Below, one piece after another: positions 9,039 through 18,504 of a DNA stretch of 64,000 nucleotides (its first letter is position 1; each line of letters begins with the position of its first letter). Source of the stretch: Arcticibacterium sp964021845 (GTDB lineage: Bacteria; Bacteroidota; Bacteroidia; Cytophagales; Spirosomataceae). The DNA is taken from NCBI RefSeq assembly GCF_964021845.1, contig NZ_CAXHZC010000010.1, positions 1 to 64,000 of the forward strand, written 5' to 3'. Below the pieces are notes generated by a model, which was not told the origin of the DNA, ran no database searches, and worked only from the letters and a program-made list of their open reading frames with translations. Position numbers and translations under genes: made by a program.

Positions 9039-10253
9039 ATGGCCTCGATAAAAGTAGTCCTATTCGCATCAAAAATTTTACGAAATGGAGAGCATCCTAT
9101 AATGCTCAGAATAACAAAAGATCGTAAAACGAGGTACTCCTCACTCGGCCACTCTTGCCACGCTAACTTATGGGATAAGGTCAAATGTTTGCCAAAACGA
9201 AAACATCCTCAATTCAGAGAACTTTCAATTCTTATAGAGCACAAGAAATCTGAGGCAACCAAAAAACTGTACGCTCTAGAAACAGAAGATGAACATAAAA
9301 GTTTGGAAGAAATTCAAAAACACATTACCAACAAAAAGCAATCTACTACCATACTTGTTTACATAGATAGTATCAAAAAAGATTTAGAAGATGCTGGAAG
9401 AATTGGCAACTCCAAAGTTTACAAAGACTTAAAAAGAGTTCTTACAATATTTCTAAAAAAGAAAGATATAAGCCTCACCAGCATCACTCCTTCTTTTCTA
9501 AAAAAACTAGAACAACATTTTAGAGTTCTTGGCTGGAAGCCAAATACTATGAGTGTTTACTTTCGAACCCTACGCTCTACAATTAATAAGGCTATCGTTG
9601 ACGGCTATTTAAATAAAGACAAGAACCCATTCACTAACTACTCAATTTCACATTTAAAAAATGAAACGGACAAAAGAGCAATAAGCCAAACCGAAGTAAA
9701 AAAACTGGAAGCTTTAGAGATCACACATCCGAAGGAAAAACTAGCCCAAGACTTCTTTATGTTTAGTTACTATTGCTCTGGCATGAACTTCATGGATTTT
9801 GCAAAAATCGAAGTTTCCCAAGTTTACACCATAGAAGGAAAGTCTTTCCTCAGCTATACAAGGAGTAAAACGAAAAAACTTCTGAATGTTCAGCTTGTGC
9901 CTCAAGCCTTAGACATATTCCAAAGATATAATGAATATAAAGAGAGTAACGATTACATATTCCCCGTACTAGACAAAGCGAGACATATAGAACCAAAATC
10001 AATTGCCAATAGAATTCAAAAAGTAGGAACCCAGATTAATAAAGACCTAAAAGTCCTAGCTGAGCGAGCGGGAATCACAACTTCACTCACAACTTATACC
10101 GCCAGACACAGTTTCGCCACGACATTAAAACGACTCGGACAATCAACAGCAGTAATATCAAACATGATGGGACACAAGACTGAGGCAATAACCCAGGTTT
10201 ACTTAGATAGCTTCGAGAATGAGGTTTTGTATGAGGCTAGTTTGAAGTTGTAG
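9039..10253 (+). CDS. Tyrosine recombinase (site-specific integrase)
   Basis: A 404-residue Bacteroidota-type integrase. An N-terminal arm-binding domain (about 1-90), a SAM-like core-binding domain (about 100-205) and a catalytic domain (about 215-400) are in normal order. Catalytic residues visible are the RHSF box (TARHSFATTL), MGH and the nucleophile in QVYLDSF. The first arginine box reads YYCSGMNFMDF, without Arg, as in several integrases of this phylum. The gene lies 153 bp from a truncated tRNA-Arg, its likely attachment site. Decayed copies of this same gene occur near 25.4 and 53.0 kb, both on the same strand. Apparently intact and probably functional. Confidence 0.9.
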   Translation: MASIKVVLFASKILRNGEHPIMLRITKDRKTRYSSLGHSCHANLWDKVKCLPKRKHPQFRELSILIEHKKSEATKKLYALETEDEHKSLEEIQKHITNKKQSTTILVYIDSIKKDLEDAGRIGNSKVYKDLKRVLTIFLKKKDISLTSITPSFLKKLEQHFRVLGWKPNTMSVYFRTLRSTINKAIVDGYLNKDKNPFTNYSISHLKNETDKRAISQTEVKKLEALEITHPKEKLAQDFFMFSYYCSGMNFMDFAKIEVSQVYTIEGKSFLSYTRSKTKKLLNVQLVPQALDIFQRYNEYKESNDYIFPVLDKARHIEPKSIANRIQKVGTQINKDLKVLAERAGITTSLTTYTARHSFATTLKRLGQSTAVISNMMGHKTEAITQVYLDSFENEVLYEASLKL

Positions 10254-10451
10254 AGGAAATTATTTTATAACTCAATTCCCTGATTCAAGGACTAATAACG
10301 TCTTCTTAGTGCTATGAAGTTTTCACTTCTAAATTGACTGATTCGAATATCCAATTTTATATCCTATCTACCAATGCATTACATTAGACTCCAAAAAAGA
10401 CATTAAAAATACTGGTTTAATATCGGCCTTGCTTTAGCCTGACATTTACGT

Positions 10452-11798
10452 TTAAAAAGAATATTTCATGGATACTAGCGACCTAAAATTAGAAACAGCC
10501 TGAGTATCTGTAACCTGACCTTTATTGTTACTATTAGGTTTACCATAATTAGCGGTTGTAAACTCTCCTTCTAATGAAACACTTACAGCCCCTGGGCTGT
10601 AAACCAACCTTGGGGAAATTCGAGTTACACTTTTGATATTTTCGCCTCTTGAATACATTGCACCTTCTATAATTTTCTGTGAACCCAAGTTCTCGGTAAA
10701 TCCACCAAATAATCCAAAATTTATTTTTTTAAGTTTTAATTCTAAATCCGTCCAAATAGAAGCTGTATTTAAATTTGCAAATAACTTTTCTCCAGTTTCT
10801 GCATTTATTATTCTACTTACAGCATAACCACCAATCATTAACTGATCGTACGCATTTTGAGCATATACACCTTGCAATTTGAATGTCAATGATTTTAATG
10901 AAGAACCTATAAAAGCAATAGCAGACACGCTAGATAGTGCATTTTTCGTTGAAAATATGTCACCAGCTTCATTTGATGTAAACAATTCGGGCACTATTTT
11001 TTTATAATCTAATCCGATTCCACTCCTAAAAGTAGAAGTATCCCCACCATACTGAACTTGTAAATGAAGATTAGGTAAGCCCGAATTACGTAAATAATGC
11101 GACCCTGGCCCTTCAGGCCCTGTACCAGTAAAATCCCTTTGAGCCAGTAAACTTCCAATTACCTTCAATTCACCCATTTTCTGCTGTACCGTGACCTGTG
11201 GGTTTCTTGACATAGGATGAAAAGGAGCACCAGCACTAAATGAAACTACTTTTGGAAAAAAACCTTGGGTAGACATTGGGTGCCAATCCTGACCTATCAA
11301 TAGTTGCGTTGTACGCCAATTAAATTTCATATAAGCATTAAATAATCTTAAACCATTCAAGTCGCTAAAGCTTTTATTTTCATTTCCATAAAAATCCGCT
11401 TCCATTATTCCACTCGAACGAGCTCCCAAAAATGCAGGTCCTTCAATATTACATCTAATTCTACTATGTATAGAAAGCATATTAAAACTAGCTTTCAAAT
11501 TGACATCTCTTCCATTTCCATCAAAAAGAACATCCTGAGGATATAATGTAACTAGAGCTTCACGAGCATTAACTGTTTGCCGTATATCCCAAAACATATC
11601 ATATTTAATAAAGCCTGAAAATGTAAGAAATTCACCGACTTTTCCCGTTTGAACAACAGCCAAAGACGAATCATTTTGATAGGTAGCATCGTTTGAATTC
11701 TCAAAAGTTCTCCCCCCAAAAAATATTGTCGCCCCCTCTACCGAATCAATTGATAAAAAAAATATAATATATAATAAAAAGACAATCCGTTTTTTCAT
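10452..11798 (-). CDS. Outer-membrane beta-barrel porin-like protein
   Basis: A 448-residue protein with a signal peptide (MKKRIVFLLYIIFFLSIDSVEG) and alternating amphipathic strands throughout, ending in an aromatic residue (SLVSMKYSF) as porins do. Segments such as NAYMKFNWRTTQLLIGQDWHPMS resemble the DcaP/sugar-porin type. It is the last gene of the 10.4-25.2 kb cassette, whose other products are SusCD, a sialidase-like protein and two cytochrome dehydrogenases, so it may take up small products of that system. The 198-nt gap to the recombinase has no recognisable feature. Family name is uncertain; the barrel prediction is firmer. Confidence 0.6.
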   Translation of the reverse strand: MKKRIVFLLYIIFFLSIDSVEGATIFFGGRTFENSNDATYQNDSSLAVVQTGKVGEFLTFSGFIKYDMFWDIRQTVNAREALVTLYPQDVLFDGNGRDVNLKASFNMLSIHSRIRCNIEGPAFLGARSSGIMEADFYGNENKSFSDLNGLRLFNAYMKFNWRTTQLLIGQDWHPMSTQGFFPKVVSFSAGAPFHPMSRNPQVTVQQKMGELKVIGSLLAQRDFTGTGPEGPGSHYLRNSGLPNLHLQVQYGGDTSTFRSGIGLDYKKIVPELFTSNEAGDIFSTKNALSSVSAIAFIGSSLKSLTFKLQGVYAQNAYDQLMIGGYAVSRIINAETGEKLFANLNTASIWTDLELKLKKINFGLFGGFTENLGSQKIIEGAMYSRGENIKSVTRISPRLVYSPGAVSVSLEGEFTTANYGKPNSNNKGQVTDTQAVSNFRSLVSMKYSF

Positions 11799-11924
11799 AA
11801 TTATAGTGATATGTCTGACTTGGGGTTTAGGTTAAAGTATTATTAAGTCAAGTTTTGTATTCTCGCTTAAAAGCTATCTGATTTTAAGTATTACAATTAG
11901 CCCTTTTCTTTGTTTCATTAATTT

Positions 11925-13694
11925 CTAATCAAACCCAACCACTTTATACAATCTACCGTCAGCTTTAGTAAAGAAATATAGCTCGCCATCTATTCCTAGT
12001 CCTAGCCGTGAGTCTGGCTTGGCTGTCCCAACAATATCCTGAAAAGTAGTTTGTTCACCATCTACCAAAATCTCGATCTCTTTCATAGCACCCTTCTCCC
12101 CCAACAATAACTCCTCCATTTCTAGGAGAAACACACGACCATTAGTTATATCAGAAAAAACATATTTATTTTTCAAGGCAGGTACTAACAAGCCATTGTA
12201 AACGAACCCTCCCGAAATTGCATTCCCTTCGTCATGGTCATATTCAAGTATTGGATAGGTATACCTCCCTTTTTCTTCATCGTTTGGCAACTTATATACT
12301 TCATTAATATCCCCTTTGGGATCTACTAAGAAACGCCCTTCTCTATATGGCCACCCATAGTCAGCCCCAGCTATACCAAGGTTTATTTCTTCAATGTTAG
12401 ATTGACCAATATCATTAATAAGCATTGCTCCACCTGGAGTCCAGCTGATTCGATTAGGGTTTCGGAAACCCAAACAAAATATTTCTTGAAAAACCTTAGT
12501 ATTCTGACTTCCTAAATAAGGATTGCTTTTAGGAATCCCATAGCGTCCATTTTTACTATTTCGCCCCATTGGATCAATTCGCAAAATAGAACCCGAAACT
12601 CCCGTATTATCGGCACAAAGCTGATAATACCCTTTTTTTTCTGTTGAACCTCCATCACCAACACAGATATATAGTAAACCGTAGTCTTCCTCCCAATCCT
12701 CTTTAAAAGGATTAAATGTTATTTCCTGTACGCCGTGAGAGGTTGTTAACAAGTCAATACGTAGCACCTCACGTTCTTCACCTACAAATGGTAATTTAGA
12801 GGAGTCCTTAATTTTCCATTCTGTTAGTACCCATTGAAGGCCCACTTTTATTGAATCAGCCAGAGTCAAGTCTCCTTTAAGGCTACTGTTGCTTTCGGCA
12901 TGTGTAGTATACAACAAACCATTTTTATTGAAATTTGGATGAAAAGCAAAACTCCCAAAACCTGTACCCATACCAGGTGAAGAAACAAAATTTGGTTTTA
13001 AGCTTTCTATATTGAGAGCTACATACCAATCTTTACCTTTAATCTCGTATAAGACCCCTCGTTGATCAACAATAAATTGCCTTTCTGGGTCTCCTTTCAG
13101 CTTATCCATTTTATTTAACCTAGCCCAAGCGGCCTTAGTGTCGGTACGTGGAGCTGTAGAGTGATATTGCAAATGCAAACGTTCTTCCAACAAAGTAACT
13201 TTCTCGGGTATTGGATCTTTTATTGAGGCTGAAGTCAGTTCTTTCTGAATAGCAAAACTTTTTTGTCTTTTACTCATAAAAGCCAAAATAGCTTCAACTT
13301 GAGTTGAATCTAGCCAGCTAAAAGAAGGCATCATTTGATTGTATTCGGAATACAATTTGGCAGCTCGAGCATCTCCCGAAGTTATCACTTTTGGAGCATC
13401 CATAATAAACTCACTCAACCACTTTTTAGATAAAGTAGAAGTTGTGTATTGCAACCCAGGACCAATACTCCTTTGAGAAAAGTTATGACAAGAAGAACAG
13501 TTTTTTTCAAAGAGCAATTGCCCCTCTTGCAATAGCTGTGGCTCTGAAGAATACATTGCTGGTGTATTCTTCACATCCTGGGCAATAGATTCTCCCAAAG
13601 CTAAGATTGCAACTAGGAATGTTGATATCGTAATTCTACACTGATGTTGTTTATAAAACCCGAGGTAACAAATAATATTTTTGAAATTTTCCAT
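11925..13694 (-). CDS. Cytochrome c - PQQ-type sugar dehydrogenase fusion
   Basis: A 589-residue exported protein. After the signal (about residues 20-39) comes a class I cytochrome c with CSSCH at 66-70 and a distal Met region (YNQMMPSF). Residues 210-585 form a glucose/sorbosone dehydrogenase-type beta-propeller: GSFAFHPNFNKNGLLYTTH, LYICVGDGGS, GFRNPNRISWTPGG, GADYGWPYREG, PILEYDHDEGNAISGG. Such fusions oxidise a sugar or derivative and hand electrons to the attached haem. The domain order (haem first) is noteworthy. It is followed on the minus strand by the porin gene and preceded, 78 nt away, by another cytochrome fusion. The substrate is not known. Confidence 0.82.
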   Translation of the reverse strand: MENFKNIICYLGFYKQHQCRITISTFLVAILALGESIAQDVKNTPAMYSSEPQLLQEGQLLFEKNCSSCHNFSQRSIGPGLQYTTSTLSKKWLSEFIMDAPKVITSGDARAAKLYSEYNQMMPSFSWLDSTQVEAILAFMSKRQKSFAIQKELTSASIKDPIPEKVTLLEERLHLQYHSTAPRTDTKAAWARLNKMDKLKGDPERQFIVDQRGVLYEIKGKDWYVALNIESLKPNFVSSPGMGTGFGSFAFHPNFNKNGLLYTTHAESNSSLKGDLTLADSIKVGLQWVLTEWKIKDSSKLPFVGEEREVLRIDLLTTSHGVQEITFNPFKEDWEEDYGLLYICVGDGGSTEKKGYYQLCADNTGVSGSILRIDPMGRNSKNGRYGIPKSNPYLGSQNTKVFQEIFCLGFRNPNRISWTPGGAMLINDIGQSNIEEINLGIAGADYGWPYREGRFLVDPKGDINEVYKLPNDEEKGRYTYPILEYDHDEGNAISGGFVYNGLLVPALKNKYVFSDITNGRVFLLEMEELLLGEKGAMKEIEILVDGEQTTFQDIVGTAKPDSRLGLGIDGELYFFTKADGRLYKVVGFD

Positions 13695-13772
13695 AAGTAA
13701 TTATTTAGAAAAGGTCTAAGACCAAAAATCTTTTTTTATATGTAAACACGTACTAGGCCTACCGTCCTCTTC

Positions 13773-16562
13773 TTAATATTTTAAATACATAATATATAAT
13801 AATAGAGCGTCAATATCAGGCTCTGACAATATTCCCTGAAACGAAGGCATTTCGGCCTCATATCCCTCAACTATCTTCTTCTCAGGTTCCAAAATAGACT
13901 CTCTTAAATAGGAGTCATCAGCCTGAATTGTCGAGCCATCGGTCATTTTTCTTTCTGAGCCATACAAGCCTTTAAAAGGCGGACCATACATCCCTGCAGT
14001 TTCAGTACCTGGAGAATGACACCCAAGACATCCCATTTTTTCAAATAGTTCCTTCCCCCTATCCCTGGTAATAGGTGGATCATACTTCATTAAAGAAGAC
14101 ATTTCCACTCCATTTAAATCAAGCTTACTCAAATCAACACCCTCAAAACCAAACAATTCCAGATCTAAACTTTCTACATAGTTCACACTTAACCAAACGC
14201 CATCATTTAATAAAGTACCATCACTTGCTTTTAATGTGTATAAAACCTCCATTTGATCAACTTCCTTTATATCCAGGATAAGCAAGAGCACACTCTTTTT
14301 ATCAGCAGATAGGTAAGAGCCAACTACAGGTAAGACTTCCTCTCCTGCTTCTCCATCCATAGTGAAATGCCCGGAACCATAGTGCTTTGTTCGTTTATAA
14401 TTCCAACGCTTTACTCGGTAATTAAAAAGATTGAATGCCTCTATAGCATCTAATTGCGAATCAAATGACAACATAATTCCTTGCTTCCCAGTCTTAATTC
14501 CGTTAGGTATGTAACTATTTTTTCCGGTATATCTTAACCTTTGGATTGCACTTATTCCTTTTGAACTACTACCAAAAAGATTAAACCCCGCCATATATAA
14601 TTGTCCATCAAGAGGGCCAATTTCCCCTTTGATAACTGGGGTTGAATAGTAAGAATTAATTGACACAACACCACCTTGAAGTCCCTTGGATGTAGAATCA
14701 ATTAACACTTTAAAGAGCCCTGGACGACCAAAAGAAAAATGGAGCAGTGATTGGTTTAAAGGCCCCATTTTATCGCTTGTAACCCATACCTGACTTCCAG
14801 GAGAGCGATCAACGCGATGAGGAATCCAGCTCAGCGGACGCTTGGGGTCCGGACTATCCTCTCGATGTTTTGTAGCAGGTACTCCAAAATAGTCTCCACT
14901 ATCAATAACATAAATTGGTGTGCTTGGCACATAATTCCCTTGTTGATCTGTAGCAGTTAGTGCTCCGGAAATTGGGTCAAATCCTAAATAAGGAGCTCGG
15001 AACCCTGAGGCCAAAACCTCAGATTGCTTGCCATCAAGAGAAATTCTCATTACAACACCTGCATGATTCGAACCAGCTCGAAAACCCTCAGTCATAGTCT
15101 TAGTTATACCTGGTCTTGCTGTTAACCCTCCGCCTTTGGAAATAATAATACTATGTTTTTCTGAGATAACCATGTCAGACGCCCATTCGTAAGATTCTGC
15201 CGATTGCTGCATCACATCACTAAAATTTTCATAGTAATCTGCCTCGCCATCGCCATTCAAATCATGTAAACGTATAATGCCCTCTTTCCCATACACATAA
15301 ATATCCTCTTTATAAACCTCGATACTCATGGGTTCATACAATCCTGAAGCGAAACGCCTCCAAGTCAAACTTTCCAATTTGTCGTCAATACCGCTCAAAA
15401 TCCATACATCCCCTTCAAATGTTGTAACTGCCGCTTTATTGTTATCCATAAAAGCGATGTCCATTACCCGAATATTTCTCTTCCAAGGATTAGGAATAGG
15501 GAGCGTAAGCAAATCAGTTACAAAGGATGCTGTGTCCACCCCTAATTTTCCTTTAGTTAGAACCTCGTCATTCCACCTCATGCTCCCGCCCTCATTGAAC
15601 ATTGGCATTCCTACACGGGTAGTATCTCTTACAAAATGGAACTTTTCTAAATCTTTCACTGCACCTTTCCATAAAAACACGGTAGCCTTCCGATTTAAAT
15701 TAGATGGAGGAAATGAGACACTTAGGTGTCGACCTTCTGTTACAGCAACTAATGGCTTACTGAGCGATCCTTCACTCACAACACTAACAGCAACAACAGA
15801 GTCTCTCTTTTCACCATAATAAATATAACTATTCTCTCCATCACTCTTTTCATCTATTCCTCCTATCAATTCTGTAGCATTTAAGAATAAAGTATCCTCA
15901 GATGCTCCGACCTCTAATGCCCTAGTATATATGGTTTCATCTCCATGCCTTACACTCCCTGGCATTTCAAAAATTTCGGTACCAGAAATATCGTAAGACA
16001 GCACTACCTTACTCCCATATACGTAAACCCCGTTCCAGTGCCCATAACTCTTTTGTAGTGCTCCCCAAGTAAAGCCCTCACTATATTGTCCCTTTGGACG
16101 AACCTCATTAAAAATACGTTTCCCTCTTGACCAGCCTGGATATATACCATTGGCAAGATCTGGCTTTCCAGCGACTAATGGAACAGAATTTTTTTTATTA
16201 AAAAAATCCCTATAAGACACCTCAGGTAACATACTTTTTGTTAATCCCTCCCCAGTCCAAGCTACCGACCACCTTAATAAGTCTCGATCAAAACAGACAT
16301 ATGAACTATCATCTAAAAGTATTACCAAGCCTCTCGAGACTACATTATTTTCAGGAAAGCCCACTCCAATCTTTCGGGCATCTATGTATGTACTAAAAAA
16401 TGGAAAATCAGGCTCTACGAACTCTTTAAATGATAATGGGTCAAATGGGTTTTCTGTAACACGAGTCTTTTCAAATGAGCAACTTAATAAACTAGCAAAC
16501 AACAGGGTTATAAGTATAACCATGTAGCTATTCTTAATACTCCAAAACACATTTAAAACCAT
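13773..16562 (-). CDS. DUF6797-type propeller lipoprotein with C-terminal cytochrome c
   Basis: A 929-residue protein with lipobox SLLSC near residue 28. The N-terminal 60-330 region (ENNVVSRGLVILLDDSSYVCFDRDLLRWSVAWTGEG in part) looks like the DUF6797 domain seen in large haem proteins of Verrucomicrobiota and Bacteroidota. A propeller resembling membrane-bound sugar dehydrogenases follows (about 350-690, LHDLNGDGEADYYE, SGFRAPYLGFDP). The cytochrome c domain is at the C-terminus (CLGCHSPGTETAGMYGPPFKGLYG in part, about 845-925). It should work with the neighbouring cytochrome-dehydrogenase. The domain name is from memory and moderately sure; the haem site is certain. Confidence 0.7.
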   Translation of the reverse strand: MVLNVFWSIKNSYMVILITLLFASLLSCSFEKTRVTENPFDPLSFKEFVEPDFPFFSTYIDARKIGVGFPENNVVSRGLVILLDDSSYVCFDRDLLRWSVAWTGEGLTKSMLPEVSYRDFFNKKNSVPLVAGKPDLANGIYPGWSRGKRIFNEVRPKGQYSEGFTWGALQKSYGHWNGVYVYGSKVVLSYDISGTEIFEMPGSVRHGDETIYTRALEVGASEDTLFLNATELIGGIDEKSDGENSYIYYGEKRDSVVAVSVVSEGSLSKPLVAVTEGRHLSVSFPPSNLNRKATVFLWKGAVKDLEKFHFVRDTTRVGMPMFNEGGSMRWNDEVLTKGKLGVDTASFVTDLLTLPIPNPWKRNIRVMDIAFMDNNKAAVTTFEGDVWILSGIDDKLESLTWRRFASGLYEPMSIEVYKEDIYVYGKEGIIRLHDLNGDGEADYYENFSDVMQQSAESYEWASDMVISEKHSIIISKGGGLTARPGITKTMTEGFRAGSNHAGVVMRISLDGKQSEVLASGFRAPYLGFDPISGALTATDQQGNYVPSTPIYVIDSGDYFGVPATKHREDSPDPKRPLSWIPHRVDRSPGSQVWVTSDKMGPLNQSLLHFSFGRPGLFKVLIDSTSKGLQGGVVSINSYYSTPVIKGEIGPLDGQLYMAGFNLFGSSSKGISAIQRLRYTGKNSYIPNGIKTGKQGIMLSFDSQLDAIEAFNLFNYRVKRWNYKRTKHYGSGHFTMDGEAGEEVLPVVGSYLSADKKSVLLLILDIKEVDQMEVLYTLKASDGTLLNDGVWLSVNYVESLDLELFGFEGVDLSKLDLNGVEMSSLMKYDPPITRDRGKELFEKMGCLGCHSPGTETAGMYGPPFKGLYGSERKMTDGSTIQADDSYLRESILEPEKKIVEGYEAEMPSFQGILSEPDIDALLLYIMYLKY

Positions 16563-16614
16563 TTCGTGTCAAATTAACTTTTCACAAACTACAAACTGAA
16601 AATAAAAATGAGTT

Positions 16615-18423
16615 CTATTTTATATTCTCAACCCACCAATGCTTGACATTAACATTGCTACCAACCCCATATCCTACTGATGCCTGAATTAACACCTTAG
16701 AAGAACGAGTTTTACCATTGCCCCTAACAACCTCTATAGCAGAATACGAGTCTAGTGTTTTTTGTATCTTTTTAAGGTATTTCCCATTATCCCATTCGAT
16801 TCCATTAGTAGAGGCATATAGAACTAGATTCATAGGATCATTCCCAAAACTTCCACTCCGACCAACCATAAAATAATAGTCACCTACTTTTTCGCTCATT
16901 TGAGCATCTCTTACACGTTTAGCCATGTAAGTTGTTCTTACATCACTCCAAGTTCTCCCCTCATCACTACTGACAACATAGGGGAAATGATGTTCGTCAT
17001 CCATGTTATAAGAATAGACCACAATCCGACCATCATCTAAAGCTTGGGCTGTCATATAGTAATAATTGCTTTTGTGTTTTCTATGTTTAAACAAGCCTTG
17101 GCTTATTTTAGAAAAACTCTCACCATTATCTTTTGATGCATATAAACAATACTCCCCAGTCCCGTATTCGCCAATAAACACTGTATAAATTACACCATCA
17201 TAAACAAATGACGCACCATCATCATTGGTTAAACTAAGCTGCTTGGGAGATGCTATTTCATCAACTTCACGCGGTTCGGTCCAAGTCTTACCATTATCAT
17301 AACTTAAGATATAAACAGGTGTTTTAAAACCATCATAATTATCCCTAGCACTACCCATCTGCCGAGACAAATGGGCAATCAATGTTCCATTTGGAGCGGT
17401 TATCACCGCTCTCACAAATGAGGCGACATAAAGCTGACCTGGATTCAACTTATCGTTAGCCACGTTATTCAAGTCCCACATCCTTTTTGAATACTCCAAA
17501 ACAACTGGCTCTCCCCAAGTTTTACCTCCATCAGTTGATCTTTTATACTCTGACCAACCTGCGATTCCATGCCCATTAAATATGCTACCTGAAACATTCG
17601 TATAAAAAGCAATAATATCCCCGTTCTTACAAGTAGTGAGTGCTGAGCCATAATGCCCAGAACGATTTCTGGATTCATGATCAACAAACATCAAACCTTC
17701 ATTCGGCACATTGTCAGGTAACACTTTAAACTCCTGGCTATAAGAGACTCTTTTAACACATCTCACCGACATACCAGCACCTTTTCTTAAGAAATTAAAG
17801 ATTCCAGTTGTATCAATATTATCATGCTTATGACCTAGGCTGAAATAAAGGGAATTGTCAGAATTCTTGGATGTTGTACTCCAAAAGTTAGCGTACTTGC
17901 CTTTGTCATGGAAAAAACCACCAATAGAACGTACACCTGCCGGAAGAGCATTAAATCCTCTTTTATCAGACTCCTTTGATGGCCATCCATATTTACCTTT
18001 AAGCGTTGCTCCACCTCCTTCGCCAAGTTCACTAATTAAACTTTGAACTTCCTCTCTACCAGGAATATTCCATCCTTCAGGAGCAATACCTCTAGGATCA
18101 TTTACTGCAAACCAGTTGTAAAGCACACCATATTTTTCTCCATTCGTTGGATCATTATTATAATAACACCAAGCAGGTGTTCCATTTTGAGCAGCCATAT
18201 TCCACTCCGAATCAGTTTTAGCTTCAGGAATGGATTCACCATTCCTGAAGTGTTTTACGTTCAGATTTTGAGTAGACCATTCATACATACCGATAACCGT
18301 ACTAGGTAATTCTGATGCGTATGAATATTTTGGACTAAAAAACAAAGTCAACTGCAATACAGAATACAAGTACAGAAACAACCTAAGCCCACTCAAACCT
18401 CTAAAAACTTTATATGTTCTCAT
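16615..18423 (-). CDS. FISUMP - sialidase-like (BNR) secreted protein
   Basis: About 602 residues from the ATG at 18423; a longer frame to 18456 would spoil the signal peptide MRTYKVFRGLSGLRLFLYLY. Residues 40-225 are a FISUMP domain (MYEWSTQNLNVKHFRNG, YNWFAVNDPRGIAPEGWNIP, FWSTT, MSVRCVK), a lipoprotein-associated module of Bacteroidota. The rest is a sialidase-fold propeller with four Asp boxes (STDGGKTW, SYDNGKTW, SKDNGESF, SSDEGRTW). This fold serves GH33 and other exo-glycosidases. It is directly downstream of SusD (48 nt between the frames) and may be the surface glycosidase of the cassette. The exact glycoside hydrolase family cannot be told by eye. Confidence 0.7.
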   Translation of the reverse strand: MRTYKVFRGLSGLRLFLYLYSVLQLTLFFSPKYSYASELPSTVIGMYEWSTQNLNVKHFRNGESIPEAKTDSEWNMAAQNGTPAWCYYNNDPTNGEKYGVLYNWFAVNDPRGIAPEGWNIPGREEVQSLISELGEGGGATLKGKYGWPSKESDKRGFNALPAGVRSIGGFFHDKGKYANFWSTTSKNSDNSLYFSLGHKHDNIDTTGIFNFLRKGAGMSVRCVKRVSYSQEFKVLPDNVPNEGLMFVDHESRNRSGHYGSALTTCKNGDIIAFYTNVSGSIFNGHGIAGWSEYKRSTDGGKTWGEPVVLEYSKRMWDLNNVANDKLNPGQLYVASFVRAVITAPNGTLIAHLSRQMGSARDNYDGFKTPVYILSYDNGKTWTEPREVDEIASPKQLSLTNDDGASFVYDGVIYTVFIGEYGTGEYCLYASKDNGESFSKISQGLFKHRKHKSNYYYMTAQALDDGRIVVYSYNMDDEHHFPYVVSSDEGRTWSDVRTTYMAKRVRDAQMSEKVGDYYFMVGRSGSFGNDPMNLVLYASTNGIEWDNGKYLKKIQKTLDSYSAIEVVRGNGKTRSSKVLIQASVGYGVGSNVNVKHWWVENIK

Positions 18424-18504
18424 TCTCTGATAGCAAATCATATTTATAAAAAACATTATACTTAAACCAAGCCTTTGAGAAAATCACAAGGCTCATTTAA
18501 GTGA

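Noticed and set aside
9039..10253. Conjugative or transposon functions accompanying the recombinase
   Set aside because: No mobilisation, conjugation or transposase genes could be found in the window; element type remains open.
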